The notes beneath the pieces were generated by a model. It made no database searches and had not been told where the DNA came from. It saw only the letters and a list, made by a program, of their open reading frames with translations. A stretch of DNA of 36,094 bases, taken from positions 1 to 36,094 of IMG/VR virus record IMGVR_UViG_3300030390_001940, one strand, 5' to 3'. Both the position numbers and the translations under genes were made by a program. The DNA is from a virus. Of this stretch, positions 26,001 to 34,350 are shown piece after piece (position 1 is the stretch's first letter; the number at the start of each line of letters is the position of its first letter).

Positions 26001-29000
26001 TAAATTATCAAAAGTAAGTGAAACAATGAACACCGTTGATCAAATGCTAAGCATAAGAACTCAACATCAATCATTAAATCCTTTTGCTACTGACCCTAAC
26101 ACAGGCGAAAAAATAATAAATAAAGAAACTGGAGAATTTGAATTAAATCCTAGTTTTGAAAAGAACTTTAATAATCAAATAACTAAACCTATTTTTAAAT
26201 CTTTGAGTGAATCTGCTCCTAAAGGTAAAAACGGTGAATCAACTTTTGTTAATCCAGAGGTTTTATTTTTAAAAGCTGAAGATGCTAAAATGCAAATGCA
26301 AGAAGGTAACACTGCTGAATTTTTACCAGAGCAAAATAAAATATTAGTAGACTTAAGTAAGTATACTCCTGGAAAACCTTTGCATGAATTATCACATGTT
26401 ATATTTAATGCTTATTTTAAGAAAAATCCTCAAGCTAAAATAAATTTTACAAACAAAATGCGTGAAATGTTTAAGGGTGTTGATTTTGGCACGTTTAAAG
26501 ATACTGAATTAAGAAGAGCAATACAAGAGAATTACAAGGATAAAAACGTACAAGGAGAGGAATATATAGCTTTTTTAACTGAATTCTTAACAGATCCTAA
26601 AGTTTATTATCAAAACAAATATACGTCTGGTACTTTTGTTAATGGAATTAAGTCTGAGATTAGATTAATTCAAAAACAATACGGACTAGGTGATTTTGCA
26701 CCACCAAAAACAGCTGAGGATTTAGTTAGAACATTAGGAGATTTAGGTAGAGAGTTTCAAAAAGGTTACGTATCTGATGTTACTGCTAGTCAATTTGCAG
26801 CTTTAGGTAAAATAGACTTATCAGAGGTGGAGTATTATCCTGCAAACACTGATGCTGAAGCTAAGAAAGCCGATGTAATAGCTTCTAAAGATTTAACTAA
26901 AGAAGTTGTAGTTTCTAAATCTAATAAAGAAATAGCTGATGCAAACACTAAAATAGAAGAAAAAATAATAAAAGCTGGAGATAATAGAGTTAGAGATATT
27001 AAAAATCAAGAACTATCAAAAGAAATTAAAAAAGAACTATCTGAAAATAACATAGGTAAAGCTACACAATTAGCCAACCAAGCAGCTAAAAGTGCTGGTG
27101 CTATGGCTTTAGAGCCTAATAAAAGAGTTTCAGCAGAAGAATTTAAGTCTGGATATGAAGAGCAGTTAGCTAGATTAATTGAAACTTACAAACCTGTAGT
27201 AGATGGCAAGCGTATACCTTTTGGTGCTTACATGCAAAAGAATTTAAAAAGAAGATATAGTCAAATACTTCAGCAAGCTAAAAAAGGTAAGTTTGAAGGT
27301 CAAGAAAAAAGACTAGGCCAAGATATAGCAGAAGGAGAAAAAGAGTTTGATATTAAATCAGAAGAGGCAACACCAGAAGAAGCTTTAATAGCTTCAGAAG
27401 AAAGCTCTTCCACAGGTAGAGAAGGTATAACTGTTTCTAAAAAACTTGGTAATAAGGCTGATAAAGTTGTAGCTGAAATTAAAAGAAAAATACCAGTTGA
27501 AAAAGAATTACAAGATAAATTTCTTGAAGATAAAAATTACAAAAGCTTAAAAGACTTAGCTGCTAAAGAAACTCAAGAGATGTTTGGTATAAAACCAAAG
27601 TCTGGTAATTTAACTAAGTCAGATGTTAAAAATTCTCAAATATTTATTAATAATAATCCTGATTTGTTTTATGGGTTATTACCAAAACAACATACTACTA
27701 AAAGAGTAAATGTAGGAACTAGTAAAGAGCCTAAGTATGTTACTAGACCAGACAAGGCTACAGGCGTTCAAGATGTATTATTAAACGCTTTCTACAATAA
27801 AGGAACTAGAAAAGACAACTTAACACCTTGGACTAAGAAACCTGCTAGAGATGTAAATACTTCAGAATTTTTAGAATTGTTTGGTATAACAGAAAGAGGT
27901 AATCCTAATCTATATGTTAAAAACTCTAATGTAAGCTCTAGAATAAAAGCTTTAGTAGAACAAACAGGTAGAATAATAACTAACCAGACAGTTAGAGAAA
28001 TGTTACCTGAAGCTAGATTAGTGGGCGAAGGAAGGTCTAAAACAATGGCTTCTAAAAATTCAGTTGTTGAAGAAATAAAAAGAATTGGATTAAAAGATTA
28101 TAGTTTAGAAAAATTAGAAAAAGATTTAAAATTAATTGCATCTAACAAAGGAACAAAAAGACCTAAAGAAGTTGAAGATTTTTTAATAGACTATAAAAGA
28201 GGAGAAATGGTTGAAGCTTCTCAAGAAACTCCTACTTTTAAAAGTGAAAGCAAACTATTTAAAGGAACGAAATTTAAAAACCAAGATATAAAATTTGAAG
28301 ATATATTTGATGGTAAAACAGGTAAAGGTGTTTGGGGTCAAGTTAAAAAAAATGGTAAAAAAATATATGAAGAATATGATTTACCAAGAATTGAAGAACA
28401 GATAGAATTAGCTATACAGTTTGCAGAAGTATTCCCTAAAGCATTTTTAAGAGGAGAAAACTTAATGCAAACTTTTTTCATGGGTACTAGATCTACAGCT
28501 AATAAAGTTAAAAAAATGCTTGAAAGTACTTCTGATACACCCAAATATGTAAAAGGAACTGTTGATCCAAAGACAGGTATAGGTACGGAAATTGGAAGTG
28601 TTGCAAGTCTTAAAAACCAGCGGGATAGATTACAAAAAGCTTTAGGTTCAGGTAAAACAAGTAAGTTTTTTAAAGATTTAGTTGCTGATTACAAACCTGA
28701 GGGTGTCCAAAAAGGAGCGCTTAAAAAAGCAATGGAAAAAGCATCAACAGATGCTGATAGAATAGAAATACTTCAAAAAGCAATAAATAAAGGAGATAAT
28801 AAAATAAAATCTGATTTATATTATGCTATAGAGTCAGCTAAACAAGAGTGGCTTTATTCTTCAAAAGATAAAAATGAATTTATAAAAAGAGCTAAGTTTA
28901 TATATCAAGGAGCTTCTTCTAATAGTAATTTAATATTAGGTTCTTCTAGGCAATTTGTGCCTATAGAAGCTGTTTATTTTAAACCAGGTGAAAAGTTTAG

Positions 29001-31953
29001 TTTTGAAAAACTTAAATTAGAGCATTTAAAATCTTCACTAAAGCAATCTATGGATGCAGCTAGAGCTGTAGTAGAAGGTAGATTTATAGAGCAAGGTAGA
29101 GATATAATGAGTGATTATAAAGGTATTATATCTGAAAAAAAATACTTAGATATTATAGATAAAATTGGTGGTACTACTAATAATTCAGGTTTAGCTAGAA
29201 TGACCGCTGATTTAAATAACTTAAAAAATTATAGAACTGTAGAGAGTGGTTTTAAAGAAACTTTATATGATAAAATAATAAAAGAAACAGCCAAAGAAAT
29301 TAATGAAAAAAGTTATGAATTAGAAAACAGTTTTATAGCTGATCAAGTCGCTAGGTACATAGCTGAACCAACGCCTTCTAATGAAATTATTTTAAAATCT
29401 AAAATAAAAAATAAAGCTAATTTAAGAAAATTAAAATTTCAAAATAAGTCAGTTGTAGAAGAAGCTTCTATGGCTAGTAAAGACTTAAGTCAGAGTGAAA
29501 TGCTCAATGAACTTAATAAAAGAGATAAAGCTTTTAGATTAGGTAATAAACGTAATAAAACTGTTAAAAAAATTGAAGTTGATTTTGATGCTTTAGGTAT
29601 TTCCAAGAATGAAGCTAAAGTACAATGGCTAATTGACAAAGCTTCTGAAGGTTATAATGATTTTAATTTTGCAAATGATGCTAAATCAAATGTAAAAGCA
29701 GTTAGAGATATTTTAGAACAATTAGATGTTAAATCTCAAGTACAAAAAACTTATGCATCTAAAGATTTATCTGGGGATTTTAATAAAATAATAGAAGAAT
29801 CAACAGGTATAGACAAGTTTAAAGTTTATTCAGATATAAAAGCTCAAGTAAGAGGTGCTAGTGCTAAAAGACAAAAATTCTTTATACCACCTTCAGCAGA
29901 AGACATGCTTGGTTTGTTGTATACTACATTAGGTAAAGGCAAAAAAGGTGAAGCTCAATTAGATTTTTATAAAGAAAACATTTTTGATCCTTATACAAGA
30001 GCTATGGAAAACTTATCTACTGATAGAGTTAATCTTATGTCTGATTTTAAAGCTTTAAAGAAACAACTAGACGTGCCTAAAGATCTTACTAAAACTACAG
30101 AATCAGGTTTTACTAATGAACAAGCAACTAGAGTTTATTTATGGAATAAAATGGGTGAGAAAATACCTGGATTATCTAAAACAGATTTAAAAGAATTAAA
30201 TGATATTATAGAGAAAGATCCTAAACTTAAAGCTTTTGCAGATCAAATATTAACTATAACTAAAGGAGACGGTTATTCAACTCCTAAAGAAGCTTGGGCA
30301 GTTGGAACTATAACTACTGATTTAATAGATATATTAAATACTAAAAAACGTGGTAAGTACTTAGAAACATGGAATCAAAATACTAGTGAGATATTTTCTA
30401 AAGATAATTTAAACAAGCTAGAAGCTGCTTACGGTCCCAAGTATAGAGGAGCTATGGAAAATATGCTTGCGAGAATGAAATCAGGCAGCAATAGACTTAG
30501 CGGTGGTAATAAACTAAGCAACAACGTTTTAGATTATATTAATAATTCTACTGGAGCTATTATGTTTTTTAATACTAGGTCAGCAGTTCTTCAAACTTTA
30601 TCAGCTGCTAACTTTATTAACTGGGGATTTAACAACCCACTTAGAGCAGGTACTGCTTTTGCTAACCAACCACAGTATTGGAAAGACTTTTCTAAATTAA
30701 TGAATTCAGACTATCTAATAGACAGACGTAATGGACTTAAATTAAACATTAATGAATCAGAGATAGCTAATGCTGCAAAAACCTCTAAGAACAAGGCTAA
30801 AGCAGCTTTAAACTACATACTAGAGAAAGGTTATTTACCTACTAAATATGCTGATAGCTTTGCTATAGCTTCTGGAGGAGCAACATTCTATAGAAATAGA
30901 ATAAATGATTTAATTAAAAATGAAGGTTTAACTAGGTCTGAAGCTGAGATAAGAGCTATGAAAGAATTCAGACAAGTTTCTGAAACTTCTCAACAGTCTT
31001 CTGATCCTAGTAAAATATCTTCTCAACAAGCTAGTGACTTAGGTAGAGTTGTTCTTCAATTTGCTAATACTCCTATGCAGTATGCTAGAATACAAAAAAG
31101 AGCTGTACAAGACATAGTTAATGGTAGAGGTGATTTAAAAACTAATATAAGTAAAATAGCTTACTATGCGTTTGCACAGAATTTATTGTTTAATGCTTTA
31201 CAAAACGGTTTATTTGCTTTAGGTTTTGGAGATACTGATATAGATGAAAAAGAAGAAAAATCAATTGTAAGAACAGTTAACGGGATGCTTGACTCTAGTT
31301 TAAGAGGTCTAGGCTTTGCTGGTGTTACTGTTCAAGTTCTTAAAAATTTAGGTATAGATATATATGATAGATCTAAAAGAGATAGACCTGAGTATGGAGA
31401 TGCTTATAAAAAGTTATTAGACTTTTCGCCTGCAATAAAAAGTAAGTTAGGTAAGTTTTCTTCAGCTGGTTATCCTTTTGAAACTAAAAAGAAAAGAGCT
31501 GAGGTTTTTGATAAGGGATTTAGTTTAGATAATCCAGCATATGAATCAATGGCTAAGGTTATTACTGGAACTACAAATCTACCTTTAGATAGATTATATA
31601 GTAAAGTTAATAACTTAAAAGCTGCTTCAGATGAAGAAACAGAAACATGGCAATCAATAGCTATGGTTTTAGGTTGGCCAGAGTGGCAGATAAAAGGTAG
31701 ACAAAACTACGTTGAAGCACCTAAGACAGATGAAGAAAAAATAAAGATTAAAGAAGAGAGATCTAAAACAAGATTAAAGGCAGCTAAAAGTTCTACAGAT
31801 TTTGAAACTTTAAAAAAGCTAAATAAGCAAGAGCAATTAAGGATTTTAAAAAACCTAGGTGTTGGTAATAAAACTTTAAAAAGACTTAAAAAACTAAAAG
31901 AAGCTGATTTAATAGAAGAAATAATAAAAAGAAACAAGAAAAAGGAACAATAA
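23086..31953 (+). CDS. Giant 2955-aa multidomain virion protein with zincin-like motif
   Basis: The longest gene in the window ends the structural array. Order of visible parts: acidic N-terminus (1–110); helical and coiled-coil regions (about 345–455); a Gly/Ala-rich hydrophobic stretch (about 735–805) that could enter membrane; HELSH at 1100–1104 with GEEYIAFLTE at 1157–1166, a gluzincin-like HExxH…E arrangement; a segment with PFGAYMQKNLKRR (about 1378–1390) weakly recalling sigma region 2; long charged helices; a conserved C-terminal block from about 2480 (GAIMFFNTRSAVLQTLS…ANTPMQYAR) with hydrophobic helices; and a Lys-rich SAP-like tail. ASK[D/N] occurs at 1266, 1655, 2130 and 2224. Such giants are packaged and ejected in short-tailed phages. 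No RNA polymerase motif was seen. Protease and membrane roles are inferred. Confidence 0.7.
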   Translation: MPIEDFLVDFYSKNTDQEIDQVKIDSIVDHYGGDNVSMINDLYEKYDTGNINDDKVLEIQDYYSLDLPEQELVAEFVEEPVAKEEIIEKKPVVKEVEEITEEDWKSTEEDFIKNNNEKLARLYPEFEFSESTFDFNGITAKNKTTGEEESFDLNTNYAGFSDFNEFKDFVSKKPKLDPTKQEIYNKTNLTVDYDDYGDISSNNLYSQIEIIEEYGKPAPFLPQELGVTINEKTRNPKSPDEMLTIVNSIEGIAIDAATNLNKVFPGIRTENESLSASFNKLNGEEKDILTDYVYNNVKEQTGLNLTKDSFLSIYDSGKMQSLIDNRSESIADERIYSDAVKYLGRAEASQEYTSLKTKELKNNLTDKQLNLKELNSKISKVNEQVELLELKKDRSEDDKQRIINFKKEKEKLIIKQKDLGGGAWDESGNWVNTLNVTKKKKEELKQIEENAYNMASSMNMFADEGTDIEKLSARDLSRNLLDNRILETEFLDAKGEKDSISVNLKSLGVRKPLEVLKLTNFLKAKGLDVYYKLDDFESEARMYYSESNEEVGEIYLTYNDLYNLGVRSEEAGGYKGGLDDVLAKKEGEDILNYRIWEEEKLETEAEIRGLYRLVELGENPALIEKPTDAYSKGKYRDGIPLNGVASDIFGFVETGLTRALPEAVLMQWGGYNQEEIETTMGQSPRNLLDQIQQTVSIVNNSESVKSGKAEPIKLTKAQEENFEMGLSEMTSTATFGFVPTLLEFAAFELATGGTATGAAIARLPRLGRFLAGAFKEEVKMQSTTADFGLGTGALFFGLGKVFEPIKFFKKHRIGLNTLMDKYGKAGPAGALSIEGSEIVHGIVDDMLDNSDFNAAIDELYGDTDEATKRFLSNIMMFKLTGAQHFKGRDFKSNHGLGREMNKLNNRSRDLAKQGQRLLVENGVSTIPDNRLTSDGKRIPTTSSDKNFKIQEQLNKLSKENTPEGKKALEILNKLSKVSETMNTVDQMLSIRTQHQSLNPFATDPNTGEKIINKETGEFELNPSFEKNFNNQITKPIFKSLSESAPKGKNGESTFVNPEVLFLKAEDAKMQMQEGNTAEFLPEQNKILVDLSKYTPGKPLHELSHVIFNAYFKKNPQAKINFTNKMREMFKGVDFGTFKDTELRRAIQENYKDKNVQGEEYIAFLTEFLTDPKVYYQNKYTSGTFVNGIKSEIRLIQKQYGLGDFAPPKTAEDLVRTLGDLGREFQKGYVSDVTASQFAALGKIDLSEVEYYPANTDAEAKKADVIASKDLTKEVVVSKSNKEIADANTKIEEKIIKAGDNRVRDIKNQELSKEIKKELSENNIGKATQLANQAAKSAGAMALEPNKRVSAEEFKSGYEEQLARLIETYKPVVDGKRIPFGAYMQKNLKRRYSQILQQAKKGKFEGQEKRLGQDIAEGEKEFDIKSEEATPEEALIASEESSSTGREGITVSKKLGNKADKVVAEIKRKIPVEKELQDKFLEDKNYKSLKDLAAKETQEMFGIKPKSGNLTKSDVKNSQIFINNNPDLFYGLLPKQHTTKRVNVGTSKEPKYVTRPDKATGVQDVLLNAFYNKGTRKDNLTPWTKKPARDVNTSEFLELFGITERGNPNLYVKNSNVSSRIKALVEQTGRIITNQTVREMLPEARLVGEGRSKTMASKNSVVEEIKRIGLKDYSLEKLEKDLKLIASNKGTKRPKEVEDFLIDYKRGEMVEASQETPTFKSESKLFKGTKFKNQDIKFEDIFDGKTGKGVWGQVKKNGKKIYEEYDLPRIEEQIELAIQFAEVFPKAFLRGENLMQTFFMGTRSTANKVKKMLESTSDTPKYVKGTVDPKTGIGTEIGSVASLKNQRDRLQKALGSGKTSKFFKDLVADYKPEGVQKGALKKAMEKASTDADRIEILQKAINKGDNKIKSDLYYAIESAKQEWLYSSKDKNEFIKRAKFIYQGASSNSNLILGSSRQFVPIEAVYFKPGEKFSFEKLKLEHLKSSLKQSMDAARAVVEGRFIEQGRDIMSDYKGIISEKKYLDIIDKIGGTTNNSGLARMTADLNNLKNYRTVESGFKETLYDKIIKETAKEINEKSYELENSFIADQVARYIAEPTPSNEIILKSKIKNKANLRKLKFQNKSVVEEASMASKDLSQSEMLNELNKRDKAFRLGNKRNKTVKKIEVDFDALGISKNEAKVQWLIDKASEGYNDFNFANDAKSNVKAVRDILEQLDVKSQVQKTYASKDLSGDFNKIIEESTGIDKFKVYSDIKAQVRGASAKRQKFFIPPSAEDMLGLLYTTLGKGKKGEAQLDFYKENIFDPYTRAMENLSTDRVNLMSDFKALKKQLDVPKDLTKTTESGFTNEQATRVYLWNKMGEKIPGLSKTDLKELNDIIEKDPKLKAFADQILTITKGDGYSTPKEAWAVGTITTDLIDILNTKKRGKYLETWNQNTSEIFSKDNLNKLEAAYGPKYRGAMENMLARMKSGSNRLSGGNKLSNNVLDYINNSTGAIMFFNTRSAVLQTLSAANFINWGFNNPLRAGTAFANQPQYWKDFSKLMNSDYLIDRRNGLKLNINESEIANAAKTSKNKAKAALNYILEKGYLPTKYADSFAIASGGATFYRNRINDLIKNEGLTRSEAEIRAMKEFRQVSETSQQSSDPSKISSQQASDLGRVVLQFANTPMQYARIQKRAVQDIVNGRGDLKTNISKIAYYAFAQNLLFNALQNGLFALGFGDTDIDEKEEKSIVRTVNGMLDSSLRGLGFAGVTVQVLKNLGIDIYDRSKRDRPEYGDAYKKLLDFSPAIKSKLGKFSSAGYPFETKKKRAEVFDKGFSLDNPAYESMAKVITGTTNLPLDRLYSKVNNLKAASDEETETWQSIAMVLGWPEWQIKGRQNYVEAPKTDEEKIKIKEERSKTRLKAAKSSTDFETLKKLNKQEQLRILKNLGVGNKTLKRLKKLKEADLIEEIIKRNKKKEQ

Positions 31954-31988
31954 AATACTGGGCACCATACCCAAAAGTTCCTGTAACC

Positions 31989-32022
31989 AAAAAAGGGGAG
32001 GTCATTACGACTTCCCCTTTTT
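31989..32022. terminator. Bidirectional intrinsic terminator between convergent operons
   Basis: A 13-bp stem (AAAAGGGGAGGTC/GACTTCCCCTTTT, one G-U pair) with loop ATTAC is flanked by A on the left and T on the right. It therefore reads as a terminator on both strands. It ends the + strand structural array (stop at 31953) and the - strand operon, whose last small reading frame ends at 32027. Confidence 0.9.
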
Positions 32023-32026
32023 ATAT

Positions 32027-32068
32027 TTAACACCATGGGCAAAATCCGCCCGGACAGTTTTCACACAT
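32027..32068 (-). CDS. Candidate 13-residue cysteine microprotein
   Basis: The reading frame encodes MCENCPGGFCPWC: four cysteines as two CxxC pairs (C2/C5 and C10/C13). The second pair, CPWC, resembles glutaredoxin-type active sites (CPYC). The frame fits exactly between the 51-aa gene stop (10 bases upstream) and the bidirectional terminator (4 bases downstream). It is about 48% GC (20 of 42 bases) in very AT-rich surroundings, as Gly/Pro/Cys/Trp codons would demand. The start is preceded by TTTAAATT, as for other genes here. A redox or metal-binding peptide is conceivable, and the operon also encodes a thiol-dependent reductase. The frame is so short that chance cannot be excluded. Confidence 0.4.
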   Translation of the reverse strand: MCENCPGGFCPWC

Positions 32069-32078
32069 AATTTAAATT

Positions 32079-32234
32079 TTAGAATCTATAAGTAATACCA
32101 AAAGCAAATATAAAACCTCCACCAGCTATAGCTAAAGTATTAGGATTTAAATTGATTTTTTGTTTATGTAGTATCATATTGCCAGCTGCAAAGCTAGCTA
32201 TGCTTATACCACCTATTATTGCTAATTTTCTCAT
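32079..32234 (-). CDS. Small two-helix membrane protein (holin-like hairpin)
   Basis: A 51-residue protein starts in a 4-base ATGA overlap with the stop of the 90-aa membrane gene, the classic sign of coupled translation. It has a basic N-terminus (MRKL), a first hydrophobic helix (about 4–22), a polar turn HKQKINLNPN (23–32) and a second hydrophobic, Gly-rich helix (about 33–48), ending TYRF. This hairpin form fits small phage holins or membrane accessory proteins. No endolysin gene is in the window, so lysis is only a possibility. Confidence 0.6.
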   Translation of the reverse strand: MRKLAIIGGISIASFAAGNMILHKQKINLNPNTLAIAGGGFIFAFGITYRF

Positions 32235-32503
32235 TGTTTTATTTTTATTATAAGATAAACATTAGAAAACATTATACTTATTAAAACAATAGCTGCATAT
32301 ATTATAGAGTCACCTAAATAAGGTTTGACTGCTAAAGTAAATGCAGATAAAGTTACCATTTTAATAAATAAACTTCCGTACATAATACCATAGCCGGCTT
32401 TTGAAAACCGACTAGTTAGCATTACTACCATAAATGTTATTACAAGAACCAGTATTGCAGCAACAAATCCATATACAGCTGATACTATCATGTTATCTCG
32501 CAT
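32231..32503 (-). CDS. Small three-helix membrane protein
   Basis: This 90-residue, strongly hydrophobic protein has predicted membrane segments at about 6–30, 38–58 and 66–87, separated by short basic or polar loops (SRFSKAG and KPYLGDS). The start overlaps the ribonucleotide reductase gene by 16 bases, and its stop overlaps the 51-aa membrane gene by 4. It could be a holin, an ion-transport-like accessory or an unknown membrane factor. I recognise no family with confidence. Confidence 0.65.
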   Translation of the reverse strand: MRDNMIVSAVYGFVAAILVLVITFMVVMLTSRFSKAGYGIMYGSLFIKMVTLSAFTLAVKPYLGDSIIYAAIVLISIMFSNVYLIIKIKQ

Positions 32504-34350
32504 GAACTACCAACACAAGCTAATTCTCCAGCTAGATTAGTATCATCATCAACTTCTACAATTTTACTAAGATCAACATCTTTAAGATGAGTCATAGCCA
32601 TATCGTAATTAACTTTACTTATATCTTCAAACGGTGCTTGAGTATAAGTTCCGCCATCGTAAGGTAGTACAGATAAACCGTTATAATGATCTCTGTTTTC
32701 CCACATCCACTTGCCTGCTTGATCCCACTCTTCTTGCTTTAAACTAACCGTAGCTGAAACATTATGAGTGTTAGATCCTTTTCTATGGCCAGGAACAATC
32801 CACTCTTGAGCTACTTTCTTTATTCTTTCAAATAAATCAAACGGTGATTCATCTCTCATTATAGAACCTTCAGGTGCTTTTTGTGGTATACTAATAACAG
32901 CAGTGTCGTGAGGTCTAAAAAACTCATCTTCAACTAACTCAGGATGGTTTTCAATTAAATACTTGTACATAGACTCGTTTTTACCAACTCTAATCCTACG
33001 CGTATAATAATCAGCGTGCCATGCATGAATACCAGATGAAGTTCCTAATGCCAGAGATGTCGTCCCAGCAGGCTTCACGGTCGTGCATCTTGCAGCTGGA
33101 TTAATACCAATTGCTTTAGCTGTCTTTGTATTTTCTCGTTTTACTATATTTGCAGCTTCCTTCATATCCAACTGCAGCACAGCGGCACTCCCTATCCCTG
33201 TCATTGATACACCGATAAGCGCGTCCTTCTCTGTCGTATCTTTCCATATGTCTCTTAAATAATGAAAGTCAGTGTAACCAGCTTGTAGTGTACCTATGAA
33301 ACTAGCTTGCTTAACTCTATCGTTAAAATCTTCTTGTGATTCAAGATCACTAGCATTTACTTCACATAGATTACAAAACTGAAAAGGTCTTAATGCTATT
33401 TCACAACAAGGGTTTGTGCCCCAGTCTTTATCGTTATTAAGGTATATACCAGGTTCACCTGATCCTGATAGCTCAACGCGTTTCCATAGATCCATAAAAA
33501 ACTCTTGAGTTACTTTATGTCTCATAAGAACAGCTGAGTTATTAGCTCTACCTCTTTGTGGATTTTTCTCCCACCAAGTTCCTGACTTACAACTAATCAT
33601 CTCGCTGTCTTCAGCAGAAAACAAACTAATTAAAGCAGCTCTACGTATACCACCAGCTAAAACTGAATCGGCTATATGACACACTATATCGTGAGCTTCA
33701 ACAGTTGTTAAAGCAATACCATCTTCTTTAGCATCGAATATACCTTTAATTTTAAGTATACACTCTTTTAATGGCTGTGGTCCTGGTGCTTTACCGCCTG
33801 ATGTAACTAGCTGAGCGCCTTTAGCTCTAATATCTGAGTAATCAAACTCAACAGTAGAACTTCTTTTTTCACCCATATAAGACTTCATAAGAACTTTAAT
33901 AGCGTCTGCCCAGCCTTCAATACTATCACCAATTAAAAACCTTCTAGTTCTTTTAGAGTAAGGTTGGTTAACTGGTGGCATTTGTTTTACGTGATGATTC
34001 TGTACAGAGTATCCAACGCCTGTTCCTCCAAGAAGTAAGAACATTGTTTCATGGAAACTATCAATGTGATCAATTGGTAAATAAGCACAATTATAAACGC
34101 GATTAGGACTAATCTCAATTGGTTTACCTCCGAATTGTAACGAACGCATGCTTGGTAAAATTTTCTTATCATAAACTAATTTATAGGCTTCTTCAATTTG
34201 TTCTCTTAATTTAGGGTATTTTTTAATATGCATACTTTTATTACGCGTAACTAATTCGTCCCAAGTTTCTCTACGATTTAACTCAGGCACGAACTTAGCA
34301 TACTTCATATACACTGTTATATCACTTAGTATTTTGTTCGATAACTCCAT
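32488..34350 (-). CDS. nrdJ: Adenosylcobalamin-dependent (class II) ribonucleotide reductase, monomeric type
   Basis: This 620-residue enzyme reduces ribonucleotides (the triphosphate form is likely for this subtype) to deoxyribonucleotides for phage DNA synthesis. By comparison with the Lactobacillus monomeric enzyme, C88 (in RVYNCAY) and C326 (FCNLCEVN) are the active-site redox pair. N313-P-C315-C-E317 carries the thiyl-radical Cys C315 with its Asn and Glu partners. C612 and C617 at the extreme C-terminus (CVGSSC) form the shuttle pair. The 11-residue gap between C315 and C326 matches C408/C419 of that enzyme. No ATP-cone is visible, and the protein is shorter than the approximately 740-residue reference. 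No separate small subunit is expected. It overlaps the upstream 75-aa gene by 29 bases. Common in marine phages. Confidence 0.92.
   Translation of the reverse strand: MELSNKILSDITVYMKYAKFVPELNRRETWDELVTRNKSMHIKKYPKLREQIEEAYKLVYDKKILPSMRSLQFGGKPIEISPNRVYNCAYLPIDHIDSFHETMFLLLGGTGVGYSVQNHHVKQMPPVNQPYSKRTRRFLIGDSIEGWADAIKVLMKSYMGEKRSSTVEFDYSDIRAKGAQLVTSGGKAPGPQPLKECILKIKGIFDAKEDGIALTTVEAHDIVCHIADSVLAGGIRRAALISLFSAEDSEMISCKSGTWWEKNPQRGRANNSAVLMRHKVTQEFFMDLWKRVELSGSGEPGIYLNNDKDWGTNPCCEIALRPFQFCNLCEVNASDLESQEDFNDRVKQASFIGTLQAGYTDFHYLRDIWKDTTEKDALIGVSMTGIGSAAVLQLDMKEAANIVKRENTKTAKAIGINPAARCTTVKPAGTTSLALGTSSGIHAWHADYYTRRIRVGKNESMYKYLIENHPELVEDEFFRPHDTAVISIPQKAPEGSIMRDESPFDLFERIKKVAQEWIVPGHRKGSNTHNVSATVSLKQEEWDQAGKWMWENRDHYNGLSVLPYDGGTYTQAPFEDISKVNYDMAMTHLKDVDLSKIVEVDDDTNLAGELACVGSSCEIT

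Noticed and set aside
23086-31953. Virion RNA polymerase (N4- or crAss-type) in the giant protein
   Set aside because: I looked for DxDGD-like or T7-type polymerase motifs. Only VDFDALG was found, which lacks the required residues.
31707-32042. - strand open frame of about 111 codons across the 3' end of the giant gene
   Set aside because: It is antisense to the Lys-rich end of the giant protein and runs through the bidirectional terminator; its Ser/Phe/Leu-rich product is typical of antisense frames.
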